From: Bacteroidota bacterium
Lineage (GTDB): Bacteria; Bacteroidota; Bacteroidia; Flavobacteriales; Flavobacteriaceae
DNA: 27,826 nucleotides
Reading direction: 5' to 3'
Assembly: GCA_023386585.1 (NCBI GenBank)
Contig: JAEWJM010000023.1
Location: forward strand, 1-27,826
Shown: piece by piece, positions 7,846 to 15,365 of the stretch
Numbering within the stretch: position 1 is the stretch's first letter
Layout: each line of letters starts with the position of its first letter
Program-made: the position numbers and the translations under genes
The notes under the pieces: generated by a model
Databases searched by the model: none
Seen by the model: the letters and a program-made list of their open reading frames with translations, nothing else
What the model was told of the DNA's origin: nothing

Positions 7846-8928
7846 ATGCTGCGCATAATCGACCGCTACATCTTGAAGCGCTACCTCGTCACCTTCTCGG
7901 TGATGTTGTTGATGTTTATCCCGATCGGGATAACTATCGATGTTTCCGAAAAGGTCAATCGGATGCTGGAGAACAAGGTCCCGTTTGTCGAGATTGCGAA
8001 TTACTACCTCAATTTTACGATTTACTTTGCCAACCTGCTTTTCCCGATTTTCCTGTTTCTTTCGGTGATTTGGTTTACATCGAAGCTCGCTAATAATACA
8101 GAGATCATCGCGATCCTGAGCTCGGGTATTTCTTTTACCCGTTTTTTGCGTCCGTACCTGATAGGTGCGACCATTGTGTCGGTGTTTGTCCTGCTGATGG
8201 GATTCTTCATTTTCCCTGCGGCCAGTAAAGGCTTCAACGACTTCCGGTTTACGTACCTGAACAAGAACCAGACGAATGCCCGCGACAACACCAATGTCTT
8301 CCGGCAGTTGAGTCCAAACGAATACATTTACGTTCAAAGCTTCAACCCGGTCAATAAAATGGCCTTCAACTTTACCTACGAGAAATTCACCAAGAACAAG
8401 CTCGATTTCAAGATTACGGCGCAAAGGCTGAAATACAATCCGCGTGATAGCAGTTATACAATGTATAATTACAGTCGGCGCACTGTGGGCGAGCTGGGCG
8501 ACAGAATCGTTTCGGGCGAAAAGAAAGACACGATTTTCAAATTCGATCTTGACGATCTTACTCCGGAGATTTACGTGGCCGAAACACTTCCGCTGGGCGG
8601 CCTGATGTCGTTCATCGAAAAGGAAAAAAGCCGCGGATCATCGAACATCAACGTTTATCTGGTTGTGTTCTACAAGAAATTCAGCATTCCGGTTTCCGCA
8701 TTTATCCTGACGATTATCGCAGTAGCAGTTTCGTCGATGAAACGCCGTGGCGGAATGGGCGCAAACCTTGCGATCGGGATCTTGCTTGCATTTTCGTTTA
8801 TCTTCTTCGACAAGATCTTCGGGACGCTTGCAGAAAAGTCCTCGATCCCGCCAATAATTGCGGTCTGGATACCAAACACCGTCTTCGGAATCCTCGCACT
8901 TTACCTGCTTAGAAATGCGAAACGATAA
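7846..8928 (+). CDS. lptG: LptF/LptG-family permease (YjgP/YjgQ)
   Basis: A 360-residue inner-membrane protein of the LPS export machine. LptF and LptG form the transmembrane core of the LptB2FG transporter that pulls LPS from the inner membrane. It starts MLRIIDRYILKRYL, the family's N-terminal coupling helix, followed by three membrane segments by about residue 125. A soluble periplasmic domain spans about 125-265 and three C-terminal helices end near residue 355. That is the standard 3+3 layout. It follows tgt and overlaps the EamA gene by 14 bases. F and G are hard to tell apart from one sequence; lptG is my best guess. Confidence 0.85.
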   Translation: MLRIIDRYILKRYLVTFSVMLLMFIPIGITIDVSEKVNRMLENKVPFVEIANYYLNFTIYFANLLFPIFLFLSVIWFTSKLANNTEIIAILSSGISFTRFLRPYLIGATIVSVFVLLMGFFIFPAASKGFNDFRFTYLNKNQTNARDNTNVFRQLSPNEYIYVQSFNPVNKMAFNFTYEKFTKNKLDFKITAQRLKYNPRDSSYTMYNYSRRTVGELGDRIVSGEKKDTIFKFDLDDLTPEIYVAETLPLGGLMSFIEKEKSRGSSNINVYLVVFYKKFSIPVSAFILTIIAVAVSSMKRRGGMGANLAIGILLAFSFIFFDKIFGTLAEKSSIPPIIAVWIPNTVFGILALYLLRNAKR

Positions 8929-9799
8929 GCTAAAAAGCTACCTGAACCTGCACTTTATCGTATTCATCTGGGGCTTTACGGCCGTTTTGGGTGAATTGAT
9001 TTCGATACGCGAAGCTTCATTGGTTTGGTACCGAATGCTGCTCGCCGGTGTGTTTCTGCTTGCTTATGCGCTTTACAAGAAAAAGCCGCTAAAGCTTCCT
9101 GCGCGTGATACGGCGAAGTTGATTTTAGTAGGTTTTCTGATCGCATTGCATTGGATTTTCTTCTTTCGGGCGATAAACATTTCAAATGTCTCGGTTACGC
9201 TCGCGATGTTTTCAGTCGGTGCCTTTTTCGCATCGATACTTGAACCGCTTTTTTACCGGCGCAAAATGCTGTGGTATGAAGTCTTTTTCGGGTTGGTCAT
9301 CATCGCGGGACTGTTTATGATCATGCAGGTCAAAATCGATTATCTCGCTGGAATGTTCAGCGCCCTGTTTTCGGTTTTTTTGGGGGTACTCTTCACGCTC
9401 TCGAATGGAAAGCTCATCCAGAAGCACGATTCGGTTGTAATCACGATCTACGAGTTCTTTGCCGGTTTTGCATTGGTATCTGCCTACCTTTTGTGGCAAG
9501 GGACTTTTACAGCAAAATTCTTTGACGTCTCAGGTCGCGACTGGTTTTTGATCATTGTTCTCGCTTCCATCTGTACGGCTTATGCGTTTACGGCCGCAGT
9601 CCACGTCATGCGTAAACTTACGCCCTATACGGTGATGCTGACGACCAATCTCGAACCGGTTTACGGCATCGTGTTGGCGTATTTTATGATCGGTGGCGAC
9701 GAAAAAATGAGCCTTGCTTTCTATATCGGATCGGCGGTGATCCTGGCAACTGTTATCGCCAACGGTGTGATTAAGCATTATTTGGAGTCGAACAAATAG
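8915..9799 (+). CDS. EamA-family (DMT superfamily) transporter
   Basis: A 294-residue membrane protein with about ten hydrophobic helices in two repeated halves, as in the drug/metabolite transporter superfamily. The first helix contains LNLHFIVFIWGFTAVLGE, a typical EamA start, and the second repeat has LTPYTVMLTTNLEPVYGI near residue 235. The substrate is unknown; relatives export amino acids, metabolites or drugs. The ATG at 8915 lies inside the end of the permease gene (14-base overlap), so the two are probably translated from one transcript. The final codons merge into a heptamer repeat array. Confidence 0.88.
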   Translation: MRNDKLKSYLNLHFIVFIWGFTAVLGELISIREASLVWYRMLLAGVFLLAYALYKKKPLKLPARDTAKLILVGFLIALHWIFFFRAINISNVSVTLAMFSVGAFFASILEPLFYRRKMLWYEVFFGLVIIAGLFMIMQVKIDYLAGMFSALFSVFLGVLFTLSNGKLIQKHDSVVITIYEFFAGFALVSAYLLWQGTFTAKFFDVSGRDWFLIIVLASICTAYAFTAAVHVMRKLTPYTVMLTTNLEPVYGIVLAYFMIGGDEKMSLAFYIGSAVILATVIANGVIKHYLESNK

Positions 9800-9870
9800 C
9801 GTCGAACGATTAAAGTCGAAGGTCGAATCTCCAATGTCAAATGACGAATGTCCAACGTCGAACGACGAAC
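9787..9870 (+). repeat. Degenerate heptanucleotide array, consensus GTCGAAY
   Basis: Twelve consecutive 7-base units keep strict register from 9787. They include GTCGAAC (three times), GTCGAAG, GTCGAAT, GTCAAAT, GACGAAT, GTCCAAC and GACGAAC, plus weaker units. The array starts within the last codons of the EamA gene (its stop codon is inside the second unit) and runs into the spacer before the convergent membrane-protein gene. Confidence 0.85.
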
Positions 9871-9913
9871 GAACAGCATAAACTTCCGAACTCCAAAATT
9901 ATTTGCTGCCAAA

Positions 9914-11035
9914 CTATTTTGCGGCAACGAGATCGCGATGGTTTTGCAGGACGATCATCTGGAGCTGCATAAGGTCGTTAAGTGATTTTTGGATTTTGTC
10001 GCCATTGACAAACACCTCGGCGGGTAATTTCTGGAAATGGCCACTGCCCGAGCTGTTGTAAGCTGAAATCGCCTTGCGAAGCGTTTCAATTTTCTTGCTC
10101 GCCTGTGCGGACTGCGAGATGTATTGCATACTTTGAGTGTCGCCGATCACTGCATTCTGGCTTTCAAAATTGTCGTTAATCGACTTCATGCCGGTTTCCT
10201 TTTCTATCAGAAAGGTTTTAAGGTCTTCACAAAGGTTGAAAATCATTTCGGCCTGCGGGTCTGGAATTCCCGCACTCTGTCTCTTTTCATTTTTTACGAT
10301 CCGGTCGGCTTGCAAGTACGACACAGTGTTTGCAACATATTCTTGGTGCGTGGCCTGCGGGGAGCGAATCAAAGTAAGAATCAGGATGCAGCCGGTGAAC
10401 ATCATAATGGTCGATACAATGGTGTTGACCTTGCTCGCCGGGTTTTTTATTCCGGAGAAGAAATAGATTGGAATAAATACGAAGAGCATCATTAGCAGTG
10501 CAGCAACCGACATCATATTGGCGCCCGGCCAATGCATTATCTTAAACAGGATTCCAACGCTGATCAGCATTGCGCAAATGCCACCAGTAATCGAAATGAC
10601 TTTCTGCGATGCTTCTTGTTTTTCGCCAATGCGCAAGAGGAACATCAGCGGAAGAAAAATAAAACTCATCAAAAAGATGCCGACAACCAGCAAAATGGCG
10701 GCGCCCGGCAAATGCAAAAATTTCAGGATGGTTCCTGCGGTTAAAATGCCAACCGAAATCGTTCCGCTGGCGATCATTGCTTTTTTCATGGTGTAATAGT
10801 GTTTGTTGGTTAATAAATGGACGGTTTCCTTTTCGATCTCTTTCAGTTCGGATTTGTAAAACCGGCTGATGACCAGATTATAACAGCGCTCAAAGTCACC
10901 GTCGGATTCGAGTTCGCGTTCAATGACACAGCAGATGTGGTCCAGAAGGTCGTGCTGAAGGCTGACCATTGCAATGCCACGTGCACAAATGTCACTGCTG
11001 ATGAAGTCTATTTGTTGTTCACTGAGAGCGTACAT
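9914..11035 (-). CDS. Membrane protein with duplicated GldL-like helix module, paired with PadR
   Basis: A 373-residue protein. Residues 1-80 are soluble, with a DHICC motif near residue 33. Six hydrophobic segments lie between about 85 and 222, and the last 150 residues are soluble and helical, without a signal peptide. Two repeats 60 residues apart, KFLHLPGA (105-112) and KIMHWPGA (165-172), resemble the helix of GldL, the proton-channel motor component of the type IX secretion/gliding machinery. The other gld motor genes are not here. The start is 2 bases after the PadR stop, so the pair is one operon and the regulator probably controls it. Function unknown. Confidence 0.7.
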   Translation of the reverse strand: MYALSEQQIDFISSDICARGIAMVSLQHDLLDHICCVIERELESDGDFERCYNLVISRFYKSELKEIEKETVHLLTNKHYYTMKKAMIASGTISVGILTAGTILKFLHLPGAAILLVVGIFLMSFIFLPLMFLLRIGEKQEASQKVISITGGICAMLISVGILFKIMHWPGANMMSVAALLMMLFVFIPIYFFSGIKNPASKVNTIVSTIMMFTGCILILTLIRSPQATHQEYVANTVSYLQADRIVKNEKRQSAGIPDPQAEMIFNLCEDLKTFLIEKETGMKSINDNFESQNAVIGDTQSMQYISQSAQASKKIETLRKAISAYNSSGSGHFQKLPAEVFVNGDKIQKSLNDLMQLQMIVLQNHRDLVAAK

Positions 11036-11037
11036 TT

Positions 11038-11379
11038 CTAGATTGCCTTGGGTTCGATATCGAGCAGGAACTTCATTGTTTCCATAAAATCGGCCAGCTC
11101 TGATATTTTTTCATTGATTTTTGATTGGCCCTGCGGACTCAGACTGTAATATTTCCGGAGGCGCTTTCCGATGTATTCGGTTTCGGTTGTTACGAGTCCG
11201 TCGGCTTCCAACGCGTGCAACGTGGGATACAAAGCGCCTTCGGTAATCTGTATCCTGTTGCCGGTTAGCTCTTTTACCTTTTGGGTGATCTCGTAGCCGT
11301 ACATGCGCTTTTGCTTCTCCAGTTGCTTGAGCACGATGGTTTTGAGCGTTCCTTTTATAAGTTCGGACGAATAGATCAT
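11038..11379 (-). CDS. PadR-family transcriptional regulator
   Basis: A 113-residue winged-helix repressor. YGYEITQKV (residues 27-35), ITEGALYPTLHALEADGLV (around 46-64) and GKRLRKYYSL are the diagnostic PadR blocks: recognition helix and wing. The C-terminal helix used for dimerisation is short, as in the subfamily 2 type. It is the first gene of a two-gene operon with the GldL-like membrane protein. A perfect 8-base inverted repeat sits inside its own promoter, so autorepression is likely. The ligand is unknown. Confidence 0.93.
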   Translation of the reverse strand: MIYSSELIKGTLKTIVLKQLEKQKRMYGYEITQKVKELTGNRIQITEGALYPTLHALEADGLVTTETEYIGKRLRKYYSLSPQGQSKINEKISELADFMETMKFLLDIEPKAI

Positions 11380-11403
11380 GATGCATAAGTTTATTAGGTA
11401 ACG

Positions 11404-11433
11404 CGAATATACATAAGAATATTATGTATGCAA
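11404..11433 (-). promoter_or_regulatory. PadR operon promoter with a palindromic operator in the spacer
   Basis: On the minus strand TTG (11431-11433) is followed after 19 bases by TATATTCG (11404-11411), one mismatch from TAnnTTTG. The inverted repeat ATACATAA-N5-TTATGTAT (11409-11429) fills the spacer and runs into the -7 element. A repressor bound there would block RNA polymerase. The ACAT and ATGT half-sites recall PadR-type operators. Confidence 0.75.
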
Positions 11434-11458
11434 GAATTTTGATCATTTTTTGGATGCC

Positions 11459-11532
11459 GCGTTAGCGATTGCAGCGAATAGCCCGGAGCGGAGCGAGGAC
11501 TAGCAGCATAAAGCGCGGCCGAAGGCAACGCC
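11459..11532 (+). repeat. Structured dispersed element, copy A (GCGTT/AACGC subfamily)
   Basis: It opens with GCGTTAGCGATTGCAGCGA and closes with GCCGAAGGCAACGCC, both identical to copy B at 23759-23842. The outer ends pair (GCGTT with AACGC), and GCC-GAA-GGC is a small hairpin before the closing strand. The inner arm is shorter and weaker than in copy B (TAG-C-CC with GG-A-CTA). It lies between the divergent padR and accA genes. Confidence 0.75.
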
Positions 11533-11567
11533 CGTTTAATATTTATCAATTTTTACCTGAATTGATT

Positions 11568-11575
11568 TATCTTTG
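11568..11575 (+). promoter_or_regulatory. Probable -7 element of accA
   Basis: TATCTTTG matches TAnnTTTG and lies 28 bases before the accA ATG. The -33 element is not clear. It supports the start at 11604 over the longer open frame that runs back through the repeat. Confidence 0.55.
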
Positions 11576-11603
11576 CTTTTCGAACGCAAACAAACGCGAG
11601 TCT

Positions 11604-12557
11604 ATGGAATATTTAGATTTTGAACTGCCGATAAAGGAACTGGAAGAGCAGCTCGGCAAATGCCAGATTATCGGGCAGGAATCAAACGTTGACGTAACAA
11701 ATACCTGCAAGCAGATTGAAAAGAAGCTTGAGGATACCAAGAAAAATATCTACAAAAACCTAACTGCCTGGCAGCGCGTACAGCTGTCGCGCCATCCAAA
11801 CCGGCCGTACACGATGGATTATGTGAAGGCGTTGTGCGGCGACTCGTTTTTAGAGCTTTTTGGCGACCGAAATTTCAAGGACGACAAGGCAATGGTTGGC
11901 GGATTGGGAAAAATTGGCGGGCAATCGTTCATGATTGTTGGCCAGCAAAAAGGACACAATACCAAAACAAGGCAGTTTCGCAATTTCGGGATGGCGAATC
12001 CGGAAGGTTACCGCAAAGCGCTGCGATTGATGAAAATGGCGGAGAAATTCGGAATTCCGGTTCTTTCGTTTATTGATACGCCGGGCGCTTATCCGGGGCT
12101 CGAAGCTGAGGAACGCGGACAAGGTGAAGCCATTGCGCGAAATATCCTCGAAATGATCAGGCTGAAAGTTCCGATCATCGCGGTTATCGTAGGCGAAGGC
12201 GCGTCGGGCGGCGCACTCGGAATTGGCGTTGGCGATAAGGTTTACATGCTTGAAAATACCTGGTATTCGGTGATCTCGCCTGAGTCTTGTTCATCCATCC
12301 TCTGGAAAAGCTGGGAATACAAAGAGCAGGCTGCCGAAGCGCTTAAGCTGACGTCTGCCGATATGAAAAAGCAGAAGCTGGTTGATGATATCATTCCGGA
12401 GCCTTTAGGTGGTGCACATTATGATCGGGAGAGCGCTTTTCGTACAACGGAGCAGTTTATTTTGAAAGGTTATAATGAGCTCAAGGACTTATCAACAGAA
12501 GCGCTCGTCGCAATGAGAATGGACAAGTACAGCAAAATGGGCGAATATAAAGAGTAA
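11604..12557 (+). CDS. accA: Acetyl-CoA carboxylase carboxyltransferase, alpha subunit
   Basis: A 317-residue cytoplasmic subunit that, with AccD, transfers the carboxyl group from biotin to acetyl-CoA to make malonyl-CoA for fatty acid synthesis. The N-terminal helical region (MEYLDFELPIKELEEQ) and the block WQRVQLSRHPNRPYT are standard. Family core blocks follow: IDTPGAYPGLEAEERGQGEAI and GEGASGGALGIGVGD, which form the oxyanion and biotin/CoA pocket. I chose ATG 11604; an open frame upstream to 11469 passes through a repeat and has no family similarity. It is followed by a terminator, so it is probably monocistronic. Confidence 0.97.
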   Translation: MEYLDFELPIKELEEQLGKCQIIGQESNVDVTNTCKQIEKKLEDTKKNIYKNLTAWQRVQLSRHPNRPYTMDYVKALCGDSFLELFGDRNFKDDKAMVGGLGKIGGQSFMIVGQQKGHNTKTRQFRNFGMANPEGYRKALRLMKMAEKFGIPVLSFIDTPGAYPGLEAEERGQGEAIARNILEMIRLKVPIIAVIVGEGASGGALGIGVGDKVYMLENTWYSVISPESCSSILWKSWEYKEQAAEALKLTSADMKKQKLVDDIIPEPLGGAHYDRESAFRTTEQFILKGYNELKDLSTEALVAMRMDKYSKMGEYKE

Positions 12558-12578
12558 AATCTTACAAAGGTTTACCTG

Positions 12579-12609
12579 ATCCGAAGCCCCGCGGTTTCGG
12601 ATTTTTTTG
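12579..12609 (+). terminator. Rho-independent terminator of accA
   Basis: ATCCGAA (12579-12585) pairs with TTCGGAT (12596-12602), followed by a run of seven T. Confidence 0.85.
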
Positions 12610-12697
12610 TGCTTATTAACAAAATTTAGAATTTTATCAACAGGCTGTACTTAAAACTCCGGATATCGGGTTTTTAATATTTGGCTACTTTCGCAAC

Positions 12698-14245
12698 ATG
12701 GACAACTTTCGAAATATAAACCCTGTTAAGGTCGACAAGGCCACTATCATAAACCTTGAAAAAGGCAAGCTTCCGCCGCAGGTTCCGGAGCTTGAAGAGG
12801 CTGTGCTGGGCGCAATGATGATCGACAAAAAAGGGGTTGACGAAGTGATTGACATACTCCAGCCGGATGCCTTTTACAAGGATGCGCACAAGCATATTTT
12901 TGAGGCGATCTTTCAGTTGTTCACCGATTCGCAGCCAATCGATTTGTTAACAGTTTCGGCGCAGCTCAAGAAGAACGGCAAGCTCGAGCTTTCGGGTGGC
13001 GATTTTTACCTGATACAGCTCACGCAGAAGATATCATCGTCGGCACATATTGAATTTCACTCCAGGATTATCCTCCAAAAATACATTCAACGGAGCTTGA
13101 TAAAGATTTCGGCAGAGATCATCGAGGAATCCTACGACGAAGCAACCGATGTGTTCGACCTTCTCGACAAAGCCGAATCGAAACTGTATGAAGTCACCCA
13201 GGGCAACATCAAGCGAAGCTCCGAAACTGCGCAGAGCCTGGTCATCCAGGCCAAGAAGCGGATCGAAGAGATCGCGAACAAGGAAGGCCTTAGCGGTATT
13301 GCGACCGGCTTTGAAAAGTTAGACAAGGTTACTTCGGGGTGGCAGCCGAGCGATTTGGTAATCATTGCCGCACGTCCTGGTATGGGTAAAACCGCTTTCG
13401 TGCTTTCGATGGCGCGGAATATTGCGATCGACTTTGGTCATCCTGTGGCGCTGTTTTCACTCGAGATGTCGTCGGTGCAATTGATCACAAGGCTGATTTC
13501 GTCCGAAACCGGCCTGAGTTCCGAGAAGCTGCGTACCGGTAAACTGGAAAAGCACGAATGGGAACAACTGAGCATCAAGGTCAAGGATCTTGAGAAAGCG
13601 CCACTTTATATCGACGACACGCCGTCACTTTCGATTTTTGACCTCAGGGCGAAATCGCGCCGTCTCGCATCGCAGCATGGAATAAAGCTGATCATTGTGG
13701 ATTATCTTCAGCTGATGACCGCCGGAGGAAGCAATGGAAAAGGTATCGGGAATCGCGAACAGGAGATTTCGACAATTTCAAGGAACCTTAAAGCACTTGC
13801 CAAGGAATTGAGCGTTCCGGTGATTGCACTTTCGCAGTTGTCGCGTGCCGTGGAATCGCGTGGCGCATCGAAAAGGCCGTTGCTTTCCGACCTCAGGGAA
13901 TCGGGAGCGATCGAGCAGGATGCCGATATTGTTTCGTTCATCTACCGCCCGGAATACTACAAAATTGACGAATGGGATGACGACGAGCGTACGCCAACTG
14001 AAGGGCAGGCCGAATTTATCATCGCAAAGCACCGTAACGGAAGTCTTGAAAACATCCGGCTGAAATTCATCGGCAACCTCGGTAAATTTGATAATCTGGA
14101 AGAATATGGCGGCGGTTACGACGATCTTCCGTCGAAGATGAACCACGAAGACAATCCGTTTACTGCCAAGCCGTTTCCATCGGCAAACGAAGCGTTCGGA
14201 AGCAATCTGAACCGCAACGACGACGACAACGACGTGCCTTTCTGA
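12698..14245 (+). CDS. dnaB: Replicative DNA helicase
   Basis: A 515-residue hexameric 5'-3' helicase that unwinds the replication fork and recruits primase. The N-terminal domain begins at PPQVPELEEAVLGAMM (around residue 25). The RecA-like domain has Walker A RPGMGKT with Lys231, Walker B LIIVDYLQLM near residue 335, and the DnaB blocks SLEMSS and LSQLSRAVESR. No intein is visible. The C-terminus ends in an acidic tail (NRNDDDNDVPF) like SSB-type tips, an observation rather than a known role. The TACTTTCG just upstream of the ATG is only a weak -7 candidate. It converges with the YihY gene, with only 15 bases between stops. Confidence 0.97.
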   Translation: MDNFRNINPVKVDKATIINLEKGKLPPQVPELEEAVLGAMMIDKKGVDEVIDILQPDAFYKDAHKHIFEAIFQLFTDSQPIDLLTVSAQLKKNGKLELSGGDFYLIQLTQKISSSAHIEFHSRIILQKYIQRSLIKISAEIIEESYDEATDVFDLLDKAESKLYEVTQGNIKRSSETAQSLVIQAKKRIEEIANKEGLSGIATGFEKLDKVTSGWQPSDLVIIAARPGMGKTAFVLSMARNIAIDFGHPVALFSLEMSSVQLITRLISSETGLSSEKLRTGKLEKHEWEQLSIKVKDLEKAPLYIDDTPSLSIFDLRAKSRRLASQHGIKLIIVDYLQLMTAGGSNGKGIGNREQEISTISRNLKALAKELSVPVIALSQLSRAVESRGASKRPLLSDLRESGAIEQDADIVSFIYRPEYYKIDEWDDDERTPTEGQAEFIIAKHRNGSLENIRLKFIGNLGKFDNLEEYGGGYDDLPSKMNHEDNPFTAKPFPSANEAFGSNLNRNDDDNDVPF

Positions 14246-14260
14246 GAGTTTAATCTATAG

Positions 14261-15214
14261 TTATTCTTTTTTTTTTCCAAGCGGAATTACGGCCTTGTCG
14301 ACTTCCCGCTCAGTCTGCTCTACATATACTGCATATTCCGCAGGGGTAATCTTTAAGCCTACGTGATCGGCATAGACACGCGTAAATTCGGCGCCCAGAT
14401 ACATAATGGCTGCCGTGTAATAAACCCAAACCAGAATAACGATTATTGATCCCGCCGCGCCGTAAGTCGATGCCGTTCCTGTCGTTTCGATGTACAATCC
14501 GATGAGGTATCTTCCCAGCATAAAAAGGCACGCTGTAAAAAAAGCACCGGAACGAACGTCGCGCCAGGCGATTTTGACATCGGGCAAAACTTTAAAAATA
14601 ATCGCGAAAAGTGCCGTAATGACGATAAAGCTGATGACGACGTTCAGAATATTGAAAGCGATCACTGTTACGTCCGGAAAACGGTGAATCAGCAGGTCGT
14701 TAAGTGCCTTAACCGCACCATTGACAATCAGCGAAACCACGAGCAGGAATCCGAGTCCGACGATCAGCGACGACGAAAGCAGCCGGTCCTTGATGAGTTT
14801 TAGCCAGCCGCGTTTTGGTTTTGCCTTGACCCGCCAGATAATGTTAATGGAATCCTGGATCTCACCAAAAACCGTTGTCGCACCAATCAATAGTGTTATG
14901 GAACCAATAATTACCGCGCTGGTGCTTTCGCCGTTCAGCTCCATTTTCCGGATTGTTTCCTGCACCTGAAGTGCTGCCTGATTACCCAACATTCCATTTA
15001 TTTCACCAAAAAGCTGCCCCTGCACAGCCTCGCGGCCGAAGAAGAGTCCGACAAGGGAAATGAGCAACAAAAGAAGTGGCGCTAATGAAAACACCGTATA
15101 ATAGGATAGGGCCGCACTAAACTTCAGCGCTTTGTCGTCTGAAAAACCCGTGACCGTATCTTTCAGTATTTTCCAATCAGCCTTTAATGCATCTCGTGTA
15201 AAATAGTGCTTCAT
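14261..15214 (-). CDS. YihY/BrkB-family membrane protein
   Basis: A 317-residue inner-membrane protein with about six helices. ALKFSAALSYYTVFSLAPLLLLL, near residue 30, is the family signature, and GAAGSIIVILVWVYYTAAIMYLGAEFTRVYA near residue 255 closes the core. The role is not established; older names such as ribonuclease BN and virulence factor BrkB are not reliable. A longer in-frame start at 15271 adds 19 hydrophobic residues. I prefer ATG 15214 because a TACTTTAG sequence resembling a -7 element lies within that extension. The lysine-rich tail is cytoplasmic by inference. Confidence 0.88.
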   Translation of the reverse strand: MKHYFTRDALKADWKILKDTVTGFSDDKALKFSAALSYYTVFSLAPLLLLLISLVGLFFGREAVQGQLFGEINGMLGNQAALQVQETIRKMELNGESTSAVIIGSITLLIGATTVFGEIQDSINIIWRVKAKPKRGWLKLIKDRLLSSSLIVGLGFLLVVSLIVNGAVKALNDLLIHRFPDVTVIAFNILNVVISFIVITALFAIIFKVLPDVKIAWRDVRSGAFFTACLFMLGRYLIGLYIETTGTASTYGAAGSIIVILVWVYYTAAIMYLGAEFTRVYADHVGLKITPAEYAVYVEQTEREVDKAVIPLGKKKE

Positions 15215-15341
15215 TTTACTTTTAATAAGAATTATCATCGCTAAAGTAAACAACACCGCGAGCGATTTCATTACATAGTTCCCGCAAGCTTTTATAAAAT
15301 TGCGCAGCCTTAATACCGCAATGATTTCTGCATAAATGCGT

Positions 15342-15349
15342 TATCTTTG
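15342..15349 (+). promoter_or_regulatory. Probable -7 element of the secreted-protein gene
   Basis: TATCTTTG fits TAnnTTTG and lies 16 bases before the ATG at 15366. No clear -33 element is seen. Confidence 0.55.
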
Positions 15350-15365
15350 GCGTAAACCAGTTGCC

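Noticed and set aside
7813..8424. 203-residue open frame antisense to the LptF/G gene
   Set aside because: The composition is random-like and rich in Arg, His and Glu, with no domain; it is a shadow of the permease gene.
9787..9870. CRISPR array
   Set aside because: The units are 7 bases long and contiguous, without spacers, and no cas genes are nearby.
11469..11603. Upstream extension of accA
   Set aside because: The extra 45 codons translate structured element A and are not part of the family.
12633..12641. DnaA-box-like TTATCAACA upstream of dnaB
   Set aside because: A single one-mismatch site in an A/T-rich spacer, with no cluster or origin features, is expected by chance.
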